From assembly GCA_963785755.1 (NCBI GenBank), contig CAWAXG010000073.1:178932-242931 (forward strand): a DNA stretch of 64,000 nucleotides, in the 5' to 3' direction. The notes beneath the pieces are model-generated. The model was given only the letters and a program-made list of their open reading frames with translations, ran no database searches and was not told the origin of the DNA. Each line of letters opens with the position of its first letter. Positions within the stretch are counted from its first letter, which is position 1. This stretch comes from JACCXG01 sp963785755. GTDB taxonomy: Bacteria > Acidobacteriota > Vicinamibacteria > Vicinamibacterales > 2-12-FULL-66-21. Below are positions 41,616 through 49,905 of this stretch, piece after piece. The translations under genes were made by a program, and so were the position numbers.

Positions 41616-43293
41616 TCACGGCATCGGTGGCAGAATCGCGAGGAAGATCTGCGTCCACAACTGATCGGGGATCGTCGTGGCGTTCAGTCCGGTGGACGAG
41701 CCGTAGATGACGTTTACTCCCCCAGCATCCACAACCGTGCCGGAGCTGGCGGACAGATCTTCAAAGGGCACGCCGATGGCCAGATCATCGATCCCATCGC
41801 CGTTGAAATCTCCCGCGCCCAGAGCCGCGCCGAAGCTGTCTCCCTCTTCGGCCGAATCCTCGACGGCGGACCGGGTCTGGTGCCAGAACTGAGCGGGGAT
41901 GACCGTTGCAGACAGCCCCAGGCCAGAGCCATAGAGAACAGTGACCGCGCCGGCATTCGAGACCGTGCCGATGACGAGCGTGTCGACGTCTTCGCCGCGG
42001 ATGCCGATCGCCAGGTCGGCGAATCCATCGCCGTTGAAGTCACCTGTCGTCAGCGAGTCGCCGAACTGGTCACCGGACTCGATTCGGTCCTGGACGTCGG
42101 GCGTGTTCTGATGCCAGAAGTCGGCGGGGACAGTGAAGGCGTTCAGCCCGCTCGGCGAACCGTAGATGACGTGGACGGCGCCGGCGTCCGAGCCGCGCGC
42201 GATCGGGTGCAGATCTTCCCCACACACACCGACGGCCAGGTCCTCGTGCCCATCGCCGTCGAAATCGCCTGTTGCCAGCGAGCAGCCGAAAAAGTCATTG
42301 TCCTCGGCGACATCATCCACGCTGGCGCTGTCCTGGTGCCAGAACTGGTTCGGCGTGGCGGTCGTTGCCAGGCCGGTGGCGCCACCGTAGATCACGCTGA
42401 GGGCGCCCGCAAACACCGCACTGCCGATTCCCTCGCCAGCCGCGGCAACCGCGAGATCGGCGTATCCGTCGCGGTTGAAGTCGCCAGCAGCCAGGGCAGA
42501 CCCGAAGTGATCTCTCTCCTCCGGGTAGTCTGTTTCACTCGAGAATTGATTCCAGAACTGGTGCCACCTGCTCCTCAGACCGCTCGTCGAGCCGTAGATC
42601 GCCTGGACGGCGCCCGCGTCAACGATCGGGTCGTCACAGCCAAAGAACCCGCATCCAGTGAGGTCTTCGCCCGGGACGCCGACGGCGAGATCATCGTAGC
42701 CGTCGCCGTCAAAATCGGCCGCTGTCAGAGAGGAGCCAAAACGGGCGTCCCGCTCGATGCCGTGCGACAGACCGGGGCTGCTCTGATGCCAGAACTGGTC
42801 GGGCACGGTGACGGCCGACAGTCCGGCCGCCGAACCGTGGATTACGTGCACGGCGCCGGTGTTGGCGATGCCCGAATACGTCTTCGGACGGGACGCCCAC
42901 AGCGAGATCGTCGTAACCATCGCCGTTGAAATCGCCGGCAGCCAGCGACGAACCGAAGAAGTCATCGGTCTCGGCCGCATCGGCCACACCGCTGCTGCCT
43001 TGGCGCCAGAACTGTCGGCCAGCGGACTGCAACCCTGACGCCGTGCCGTAGATCACGGCCACGGCACCGGCATTTCTAATCGTGGTCAATTCGATCGTGA
43101 CGTCCTCAAAGGGCACGCCGACGGCGAGGTCCTGATATCCGTCGCCGTTGAAGTCTCCCCGGGCGACCACGCGTCCGAAGCCATCCTGGCTCTCGGCAGC
43201 AGCGTCGCCAAAGTTGAATTGAGCATGAGCAGCGGACGGTACGGCTGAGACGATGCACAGAACCGCCAATGCGGTTCGCACGCACGAAAGCAT
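41616..43293 (-). CDS. secreted FG-GAP/integrin-alpha-like beta-propeller protein, one frameshift
   Basis: About 558 residues with a signal peptide (MLSCVRTALAVLCIVSAVPS, then AAHA). It consists almost entirely of about seven FG-GAP blades, each with FGSSLAAGDFNGDGYDDLAV and a following DAGAVQVIYGS-like strand. The DxNGDG loops are calcium-binding in integrins. One base is lost or gained near 42895 between the second and third blades. It sits 80 bases downstream of the PKD-protein gene's promoter side on the same strand. Such propellers serve in adhesion or as carriers of surface activities; no catalytic domain is present. Confidence 0.88.
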
Positions 43294-43583
43294 GTGAACT
43301 CTCCTTGCCGCGGCGTCCGGATTGGTCAGCTGTCCGGTACCAACCGGTGACGGCTCGCGAGTAAACGTGTCGTGCGGCAGATCGGCAATGCTTCAGATTG
43401 GCCGTGAACACCTCATCAGGTACCTGACTCGATTAAGGAGACGCTGCGGGGGCCGATACGTTTCCGACAATCCGATCACCTTGTGGTGTGAGTGCCTGCC
43501 CGCAGCCCGCGAATGGCAACCCCAGTTTCCGGCTGAGACTCGTGGACGCTGGCGGTAAGATCGCAGTCGCCCCGGGCCCTTCC
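43294..43583. other. divergent intergenic region, no gene seen
   Basis: It separates the FG-GAP gene (minus) from the sigma factor (plus) and must hold both promoters. I see no convincing -35/-10 pair, repeat or RNA gene in it. Confidence 0.4.
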
Positions 43584-44236
43584 ATGCGTCACCGCCCAAA
43601 ACTCGACGGGCGCCGCGCCGTCTCTGTCGGATTCGACCGGTTGCTGTCACGGCTTGGTCCGAATCCTGACCGCGCGGCAGCGGAGTACGAGCGTCTGCGC
43701 CTCAGCACTCGAGAAGTTCTTCGACTGGCATTGCGCCTGGCCGCCGGAGGAATGCGCCGATGAGACGCTCGACCGGCTGGCGTTCAAACTCGCCTGCGGA
43801 GGTGGAGATCGTCGACGTGCGCGCGTACGCGCGCGGTATCGCGCGGCTCGTGCTGCTCGAATGGCGCCGGCGGCCCGCGCCGGTGTCGATGGACGAACGT
43901 CCCTGGCGTGCGGAGCCGCGCGTGCCGCCAGCAGTCGAAGACCACGAAGGTGAGGCATTTCGCGCGTGCTTCGAGCGGTGTCTGGCCGCGCTGTCCGCCG
44001 GAAGCCACGCGATCGTGCTGGAGTACTACGCCGCGGAGCGGCGCGCGAAGATCGACAACCGCCGGCGCCTCGCGCAGACCCTTGGAATTTCGGAGAGCGC
44101 CCTCCGGAATCGGGTGCAGCGGGTCCGGAGTCGCCTCGAGCGGTGCGTACAGGCGTGCACAGCAGCCGCCGCTGCGATTGGACTCGAGGCGGCCGTCACA
44201 AAGCCCCTCGAGGTGAGTCCCGCTCATGAGGAATGA
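43584..44236 (+). CDS. sigma-70-family (ECF-like) factor heading the CHAT operon, two frameshifts
   Basis: Composite of about 217 residues from the ATG at 43584 (MRHRPKLDGRRAVSVGFDRL), through LEKFFDWHCAWPPEECADET, ADETLDRLAFKLA, VRAYARGIARLVLLEWRR, to region 4 (AQTLGISESALRNRVQRVRS). The frame shifts near 43715 and 43800. The FF-W-(x)n-ADETLDR wording is typical of an acidobacterial sigma-like group with a variant region 2. Its last 11 bases overlap the following anti-sigma-like gene, so the pair is translationally coupled. Confidence 0.72.
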
Positions 44237-45092
44237 ACAGGACAGCCGGCAACTCCGGCGCTACGTCCTCGGCGCGGCGACCGACGAGGAGTGCGACGCC
44301 ATCGAACGCGAGTACTTCGATCGCGCCGATGCTGCCGATCGGGTCAGCGCGGCGGAAGACGATCTGATCGACGACTACCTGTCGGGCCGTCTCGATGGCA
44401 GCGAGCGGCCGCGGTTCGAGCGCCACTACCTCAGCACGCCCAACCACCGCCGGCGCGTGGCAATCGTGCGCGCTCTGAAGAACGCCGCGTCCACGGGACA
44501 GCCGGTCGGGGCGCGCCGGCCGGCGTCGGTCTGGTGGACGATCGCCAGCGTCGCGGCGGCGCTCGTCATCCTGATTTCGGGCGCGATGTGGATGACGCGA
44601 TCACGATCGGGATCGACGGATGTACTGGTCGAGAAGAGCGCCCAGCCGGCAGCGCCATCGGCTTCAGCCGCCTCTGGCAGTGCCGATCGCCGTGCGCCGG
44701 CGGCGGATCGACCCGCTGCCGCCCCTGCTACTCCGCCGCCAGCGCCGGTCGTCGTCGCCGTATCGATCTCTCCAATTCTCGTCCGCGGAGATAGTGAACC
44801 GGCAGCGCTCACCATGTCGGGAGGAGTCGACATCGTGAGGCTGCACCTGAACAGCCAGACCAACGAACCGCGCCTGGGTCGCGGGCACGCGATTGTACGG
44901 ACCGTGGCCGGTCGTGAGGTGTGGCGCGGACCGGCCGTAGAGGTGAAGGAGACGTCTGAGGAGCTGGCGCGCGTCGACATCCCTGCTCCTGCGCTCCCAC
45001 CTGATGACTACGTAGTTGAACTGTTCGGGACCGCCGCCAGCGGCCGTGAGGTCGAACGACATCGGTACTTTCTGAGGGTGCGGGCGCGGTGA
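44226..45092 (+). CDS. anti-sigma-like single-pass membrane protein
   Basis: A 288-residue protein with a cytoplasmic N-terminus rich in acidic residues and helices (LRRYVLGAATDEECDAIERE; DDLIDDYLSGRLDGSERPRF), as in class I anti-sigma factors but without the zinc HxxxCxxC. A single membrane helix (WWTIASVAAALVILISGAMW) lies near 98-117, then a proline/alanine-rich linker and an exported beta-rich domain that ends RHRYFLRVRAR. It is encoded between the sigma factor (11-base overlap) and the CHAT protein (4-base GTGA overlap). The inferred role is to hold the sigma factor at the membrane until a periplasmic signal arrives. Confidence 0.7.
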   Translation: MRNEQDSRQLRRYVLGAATDEECDAIEREYFDRADAADRVSAAEDDLIDDYLSGRLDGSERPRFERHYLSTPNHRRRVAIVRALKNAASTGQPVGARRPASVWWTIASVAAALVILISGAMWMTRSRSGSTDVLVEKSAQPAAPSASAASGSADRRAPAADRPAAAPATPPPAPVVVAVSISPILVRGDSEPAALTMSGGVDIVRLHLNSQTNEPRLGRGHAIVRTVAGREVWRGPAVEVKETSEELARVDIPAPALPPDDYVVELFGTAASGREVERHRYFLRVRAR

Positions 45093-48000
45093 CGACGGTC
45101 AGTCTTGTTCTCGTGGCTGCTCTTGCGACATCACCGCACGGTCAGACGGCCCCCGCGCCGCCGGACGTCTTGTTCGAGGGAGCCACAATCGAGAGAACGA
45201 GCGCGAAAGGAGAGACCCATCGCTATGAGGTCCTCCTCCATGCGGGAGATTTTTTCGAACTGAGCGTCTCTCAGGACCAGCTGCTCGTAAAGCTCTCGGT
45301 CGACGCGCCGGATGGCGCGACGGTCCACGCAATCAACGTTCCCGATATCGATCCGATGCCTCAGTGCCTGATGTTTGTCGCGGCGCTGTCAGGGCGGTAT
45401 TCGATCGATGTCACCACCATCGATGCGGAGCTGTCTCATCGCGAAGACCCGGTGCCGCCGCGGAAAGGTGCGGCCTCGGCCGAGCGCCGCGGCTACGTGC
45501 TTCGCGGCCTTGCCCTGCGGGTTGCGACGGAGAGGGACCACGAGCGCGCGCGGCTGTTCGAAATATTGGCGCGCGCCGCCACGAGCGAACGTCTCGGGAC
45601 CATGCAGAGCCTTCGCGAAGCCGTGCCGCTCTATCAGGAGGCGGCAGCCGGCTGGCGGACGGTGCGCGACGTCCTCCTGGAAGCGGAGACGCTCGAGGCG
45701 CTGGCGCACCTGACTGGCTACTTCACCGAGTACCATCGCGAGTCTGTCGCCGCCCATGAGCGACTGGTGGAGATCTACCCGCAGCTCGGCGAGGTATGGC
45801 TGGAGGTCCACAATCTGCGCGGGCTTGGCCAGTCGTATTCGGAAGGCGGCAGATTCGACGAGGCAAAGCAGGTCGCGACGCGGGCGACGGAGCTGGCGAT
45901 GTCCCGCGGGTTCAAGCGGAGCGCTGCGACGGTCGCACGCCATGGCGGCATCTACGAGTTCGAGCTCGGGAACTATGACCAGGCCCGCGGCCTGGCGCTG
46001 GAGGCGCAGCAACTCGCTGGCGCCATTCCCGATCGCGCGCTCGAGGCACTGACCTTGTCGGACCTTGCCCGCCTCGACGCGATCGCCGGGGATCTCACCA
46101 GCGCCATCGCGCGGAGCCGGCGCGGTCTCGAGCTCTCGGCCGGCAATGTCGCCGCTTCGAACCGCATCAACTTGTATCTGGGCTTCTTTCACCTCGGTCT
46201 CGGAGAGCTGGACGAGGCGGCGGCCCGATTCGAAGCGCGCCTCGCAACGACCAAGGTGTCGGTGCAGCGCGACCAGGAGGCCCTTGCGCGCGTCGGCCTG
46301 GGCGACGTGCTGCGGGCGTGGGGTGATCGGGAAGCCGCGCGCGAGCGTTACCAGACCGCGGCAGCCGCGCTCGAGCGCGGCATACAGCATTGGCGCTGCA
46401 TCCCGGAGCAACGGCTGGGACGCATGGATCTGGAGGACGGCCGTCTCGACGACGCAGCCGCACGATTCGAAACGATGCGCGGGATCGCCGTCGCCTGGCA
46501 CAACCCGGAGTGCGAGGCCGAGGCGCGCGCGGGGCTGGCCGACATCGCCGCGGCTCGTGGCGATCTCGAAACCGCCGAAGCCGAGGCGCAGCGCGTCGTC
46601 GAACTGACGGAGAAGTTCCGGCACGCGGCGGTCAGCCTCGAGGCGCGTTCCCTCGGTTTCGGGATGCTGGCGCCCGCCTACGAACGTGCGATCGATCTCG
46701 CGATGCGGCGCGCCGGGCGCGGAGATCCGGGAGCCGTCGAGCGCGCCTTCGCGCTGAACGAACACGCGCTCGCCCGAGGGCTGCTCGACAGAGTCTCCGA
46801 AACCCGGCTCGACGCGCGTGCCCGCGTGCCGGCAGCCCTCGCGAGCGAAGCTCACACGGCCCGGGAGCGCTGGCGCGCGCGTCTGGCCGAACTGCAGGTC
46901 GCGATGCGCCGGCGATCGGGTGCGGCGGAGACCCACGTTCTCGTCGAGCAAACGCGAACGCTCGAACTGGAGCTCCGCGACCTCGAGGCGAAGATCGACG
47001 AGGCCGATCCCCGCCACGCCACGTTCTTTCGTCCGCGTCCGCTGGGCGTGGAAGCCGTTCAGGCGCTGCTGGACGCTGACACCGTGCTGCTCGAATACGC
47101 TCTGGGCGAAGCGCGTAGTTATCTATGGGTGGTTTCACGTCACGGCGTACGCGCGTTCACGCTCGCGCCGCGCGCCGAGATCGAAACGCTCGCTCAGCGG
47201 GTACACAAGCAGCTCGCACGCCTGCCCATCGTCTCGACTTCCCCACGCGCCCGACGGAATGCCGATCAGGATCGAGGCGCCCTGGCCAGATTGATCGTCG
47301 AGCCAGCCGCCTCCCTGCTGACCGCCAAACGACTCGTCGTCGTGCTGCCGGGTGCGCTGTCGCTCGTTCCATTCGGCGCACTGCCGGGCGCCGTGGACCG
47401 CGCCGCCCCGCTGATCGCGCGACACGAAATCGTGCAGATACCATCGGCAACCACGCTGGCGGCGATCCGGACAGCGACCGCCGAACGAATCGGTTCGCAG
47501 AACATGGTGGCGGTGTTCGCCGATCCAGTGTTCGATGCGCAGGATCCGCGCGTGCGGGGCCAGTCGCCCGCCGCGCGGCCCACGTCGTCGCCGTCCGTGC
47601 CCCGCCTCGCCGGCGTAGCGCTGACGCGCTTGCCGTTTTCGCACGGCGAAGCCGCCGCAATCGCGTCGCTCGCGCCAAAATCGGTGACCACGTTTCTCGG
47701 GCTGGATGCCACGCGCGAGCGCGCCGCCGGGTCCGCGCTCTCGAAGTATCGCTTCATCCACTTCGCCACCCACGGCGTCGTCAATCAGGAGATTCCCAGC
47801 CTCTCGAGCCTGGTCTTATCGCTGGTCGATCGGACCGGACGCCCGCGTGACGGCTTTCTCATGGTCCCGGACATCTACGAGATGACTCTAAGTGCCGAGG
47901 TGGTGGTGCTGAGCGGGTGCCAGACGGCGCTCGGCAGGCAGGTGCGCGGCGAGGGCCCGATCGGACTCGCGCGGGCGTTCATGTACGCCGGCGTCCCGCG

Positions 48001-48196
48001 GGTCGTGGCCTCGCTCTGGCCGGTGGATGATCTGGCGACCTCGGAGCTGATGAAACGCTTCTACCGGGCCATGCTCGTCACGCGGCTCACGCCGGCTGCC
48101 GCGCTCCGCGTGGCCCAGCGCGAGCTCGCCGCGACCGACCGATGGCGATCGCCGTACTACTGGGCGCCGTTCGTGCTGCAGGGGGACTGGCGGTAA
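45089..48196 (+). CDS. secreted TPR-CHAT (caspase-like) protein
   Basis: A 1035-residue protein. The GTG start overlaps the previous stop (GTGA). A short signal peptide (VSLVLVAALATSPHGQTA) is followed by a beta-sandwich of prepeptidase type (residues about 30-125), then TPR-like helical repeats (about 130-640), a coiled region, and the C-terminal CHAT domain. The caspase-like dyad is present: His895 in FATHGVVNQEIPS and Cys944 in VVLSGCQTALG, with GEGPIGLARAFMYAGVPRVV after it. CHAT domains are clan CD cysteine peptidases or their relatives. Secretion plus coupling to a sigma/anti-sigma pair suggests a periplasmic protease or sensor. The target is unknown. Confidence 0.9.
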   Translation: MTTVSLVLVAALATSPHGQTAPAPPDVLFEGATIERTSAKGETHRYEVLLHAGDFFELSVSQDQLLVKLSVDAPDGATVHAINVPDIDPMPQCLMFVAALSGRYSIDVTTIDAELSHREDPVPPRKGAASAERRGYVLRGLALRVATERDHERARLFEILARAATSERLGTMQSLREAVPLYQEAAAGWRTVRDVLLEAETLEALAHLTGYFTEYHRESVAAHERLVEIYPQLGEVWLEVHNLRGLGQSYSEGGRFDEAKQVATRATELAMSRGFKRSAATVARHGGIYEFELGNYDQARGLALEAQQLAGAIPDRALEALTLSDLARLDAIAGDLTSAIARSRRGLELSAGNVAASNRINLYLGFFHLGLGELDEAAARFEARLATTKVSVQRDQEALARVGLGDVLRAWGDREAARERYQTAAAALERGIQHWRCIPEQRLGRMDLEDGRLDDAAARFETMRGIAVAWHNPECEAEARAGLADIAAARGDLETAEAEAQRVVELTEKFRHAAVSLEARSLGFGMLAPAYERAIDLAMRRAGRGDPGAVERAFALNEHALARGLLDRVSETRLDARARVPAALASEAHTARERWRARLAELQVAMRRRSGAAETHVLVEQTRTLELELRDLEAKIDEADPRHATFFRPRPLGVEAVQALLDADTVLLEYALGEARSYLWVVSRHGVRAFTLAPRAEIETLAQRVHKQLARLPIVSTSPRARRNADQDRGALARLIVEPAASLLTAKRLVVVLPGALSLVPFGALPGAVDRAAPLIARHEIVQIPSATTLAAIRTATAERIGSQNMVAVFADPVFDAQDPRVRGQSPAARPTSSPSVPRLAGVALTRLPFSHGEAAAIASLAPKSVTTFLGLDATRERAAGSALSKYRFIHFATHGVVNQEIPSLSSLVLSLVDRTGRPRDGFLMVPDIYEMTLSAEVVVLSGCQTALGRQVRGEGPIGLARAFMYAGVPRVVASLWPVDDLATSELMKRFYRAMLVTRLTPAAALRVAQRELAATDRWRSPYYWAPFVLQGDWR

Positions 48197-48321
48197 CCCC
48201 GGCGCCGCATTCGAGCGCACGAAGACGCAATTCTCGCCCTCCCAAATCAAGCCTTTTCGGTGTTGCCGGACCCTGAGAGGTTTTTCGTGGGTTTTGTTCC
48301 CGCTGATGCGTCAATAAGGGT

Positions 48322-48894
48322 GTGAGCCGGGCGCTGTCCGAACAGGACTTGATCGAGACCTATCGACGCACCGTTAAACCACTGTACACGTACGTGTCGC
48401 GCAGGGTCGGTGGCGATTCCGCCCTGGCTGAGGATCTCGTGCAGGACACGTGGATGCGCGCCATCAGCGACTGGCGGGCCAAGGGGGTTCCGACTGAGCC
48501 GCTCGCGTGGCTGATTCGAGTGGCGCGGAACACGCTCATCAGCCACTGCCGCCGCGTGCGGCCGCAGCTCGTCGAGCCGGCGCTGCTCGATCTCATCGTC
48601 GGCGAGCCATCGGTGGCAACCGACGATCCGGGCACAGCGTCCGTCATCAACTGGGGGCTTGCGCGGCTGCGACGCGCGCATGCGGAGCTGCTCGAAGACT
48701 TCTACTTCAACGGCAAGAGCGTGCGCGACATGGCGCGGGAGCGGTCGCTGTCGGAACGCGCGGTCGAAGGACGGCTGCGCCGTGCCCGCGAAAAACTGAA
48801 GAAGCGAATCGAAAAAGTATGGCCGCGAGCCGCCACGCGGTCTGGCGACGCTGATGGAGGAACGGAACATGTCCGGGGCACACGATCCTCGTGA
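48322..48894 (+). CDS. ECF sigma factor
   Basis: A 190-residue sigma factor. Region 2 is LIETYRRTVKPLYTYVSRRV, then AEDLVQDTWMRAISDW; region 4 is LEDFYFNGKSVRDMARERSL, then SERAVEGRLRRAREKLKKRI. The GTG at 48322 follows TCAATAAGG. It is intact. The last 26 bases overlap the next gene, a membrane-anchored coiled-coil protein that may be its regulator. It starts 125 bases after the CHAT gene. Confidence 0.88.
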   Translation: MSRALSEQDLIETYRRTVKPLYTYVSRRVGGDSALAEDLVQDTWMRAISDWRAKGVPTEPLAWLIRVARNTLISHCRRVRPQLVEPALLDLIVGEPSVATDDPGTASVINWGLARLRRAHAELLEDFYFNGKSVRDMARERSLSERAVEGRLRRAREKLKKRIEKVWPRAATRSGDADGGTEHVRGTRSS

Positions 48895-49807
48895 AGAGTT
48901 TGTGAACCAGCTCGAGCTCCAGTTGCGAGCCGATCTGAGGCGGCGCGATCTGGCGCCGGTAACCCCCGCCTGGATGCCGCAGTCGAGACTCGCCGTTGCC
49001 TTCGCGATCGCGGCGGTCGTGATCGTGTCCATGGCCATGGGCGGCGGCGTAGTCGCGTCGGCGTATCAGGCGCGCCTCAGCGAGCAACGCGACTTGCTCC
49101 TTGGGACCGTCGAGCAACGGGCGGCGATCGCGAAGCAGCAGCTCGCGCTGGCGACCGAGCAGCTGCAGAACGTGCGGGAGCGCGTCTCAATCGGCACCGA
49201 ACCGCCGGAATCCGTGGCCGATGCTCAGTTCAAAGTGACTGAGGCGGAGGCCGAGCTGAAATCGATCGAGCTCGACATCGCAGAAATCCGAGCCACGGGT
49301 CGGGCGCCGCTGAGCGCGCTGTCGGCCCCGCCAATCTCAGGCCGCGACTTCGTCACGGAGCGTTTGCGCGTGCAGATGGCCGTGCCGGCGGCGGCACGCG
49401 AACGCGGGAAGGTGCGAGCGCAGGCACTGCAGTCCAGTTTTGACGTGGGCATGGCGTCCGCGATCGAAGTGGAAGCCGCGAGAACCATGCTGATCGAGTT
49501 TGAGTCGGCCGTCGAGATGTTCCAGCGGAAGATCGGCATCCGTCAGACGTTCTTGAAGGGCGGCATCCCGGCTGCTGTCGCGGATTTGCGCGCGCTCGAG
49601 GCCGAGGCCGACCTGCGGCAGACGGTCCTCGCACGACGGATTGAGTCTGCGCAACGGCAGGTCAGCGACCTCAAGGCCAGGCTCGAAATCGGCACCGCAA
49701 ATCCGCTGAATATCGCGAAAGCCGAGATGGAACTACAGCAGCTGCGGGCCGAGGGAGCGAAGGCGAGCTATGACTTGCACCTGATTCGCTCCCAGCTCGG
49801 TAAGTAA
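48869..49807 (+). CDS. membrane-anchored coiled-coil protein, possible sigma regulator
   Basis: About 312 residues. The ATG at 48869 has GGAGGA 8 bases upstream and is preferred over 48854. A short cytoplasmic N-terminus (REEFVNQLELQLRADLRRRD) precedes one membrane helix (LAVAFAIAAVVIVSMAMGGG, then VVA). Two long heptad-like coiled coils follow (EQRAAIAKQQLALATEQLQN; RQTVLARRIESAQRQVSDLK), each ending with a TolC-like turn (VSIGTEPPESVADAQ; LEIGTANPLNIAKAEM). This hairpin resembles half of an outer-membrane efflux factor. Position directly after an ECF gene suggests anti-sigma function, but no such domain is recognisable. Confidence 0.6.
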   Translation: MSGAHDPREEFVNQLELQLRADLRRRDLAPVTPAWMPQSRLAVAFAIAAVVIVSMAMGGGVVASAYQARLSEQRDLLLGTVEQRAAIAKQQLALATEQLQNVRERVSIGTEPPESVADAQFKVTEAEAELKSIELDIAEIRATGRAPLSALSAPPISGRDFVTERLRVQMAVPAAARERGKVRAQALQSSFDVGMASAIEVEAARTMLIEFESAVEMFQRKIGIRQTFLKGGIPAAVADLRALEAEADLRQTVLARRIESAQRQVSDLKARLEIGTANPLNIAKAEMELQQLRAEGAKASYDLHLIRSQLGK

Positions 49808-49905
49808 TCGCGTCGGTGGGAGGCTGACGTCGGCGCGCGGTGCAGATGCTCGCACGTGTGCAACTTTGGACATCGAGACTGGAAGCGGCTGTTTATCGTT
49901 GGGCT

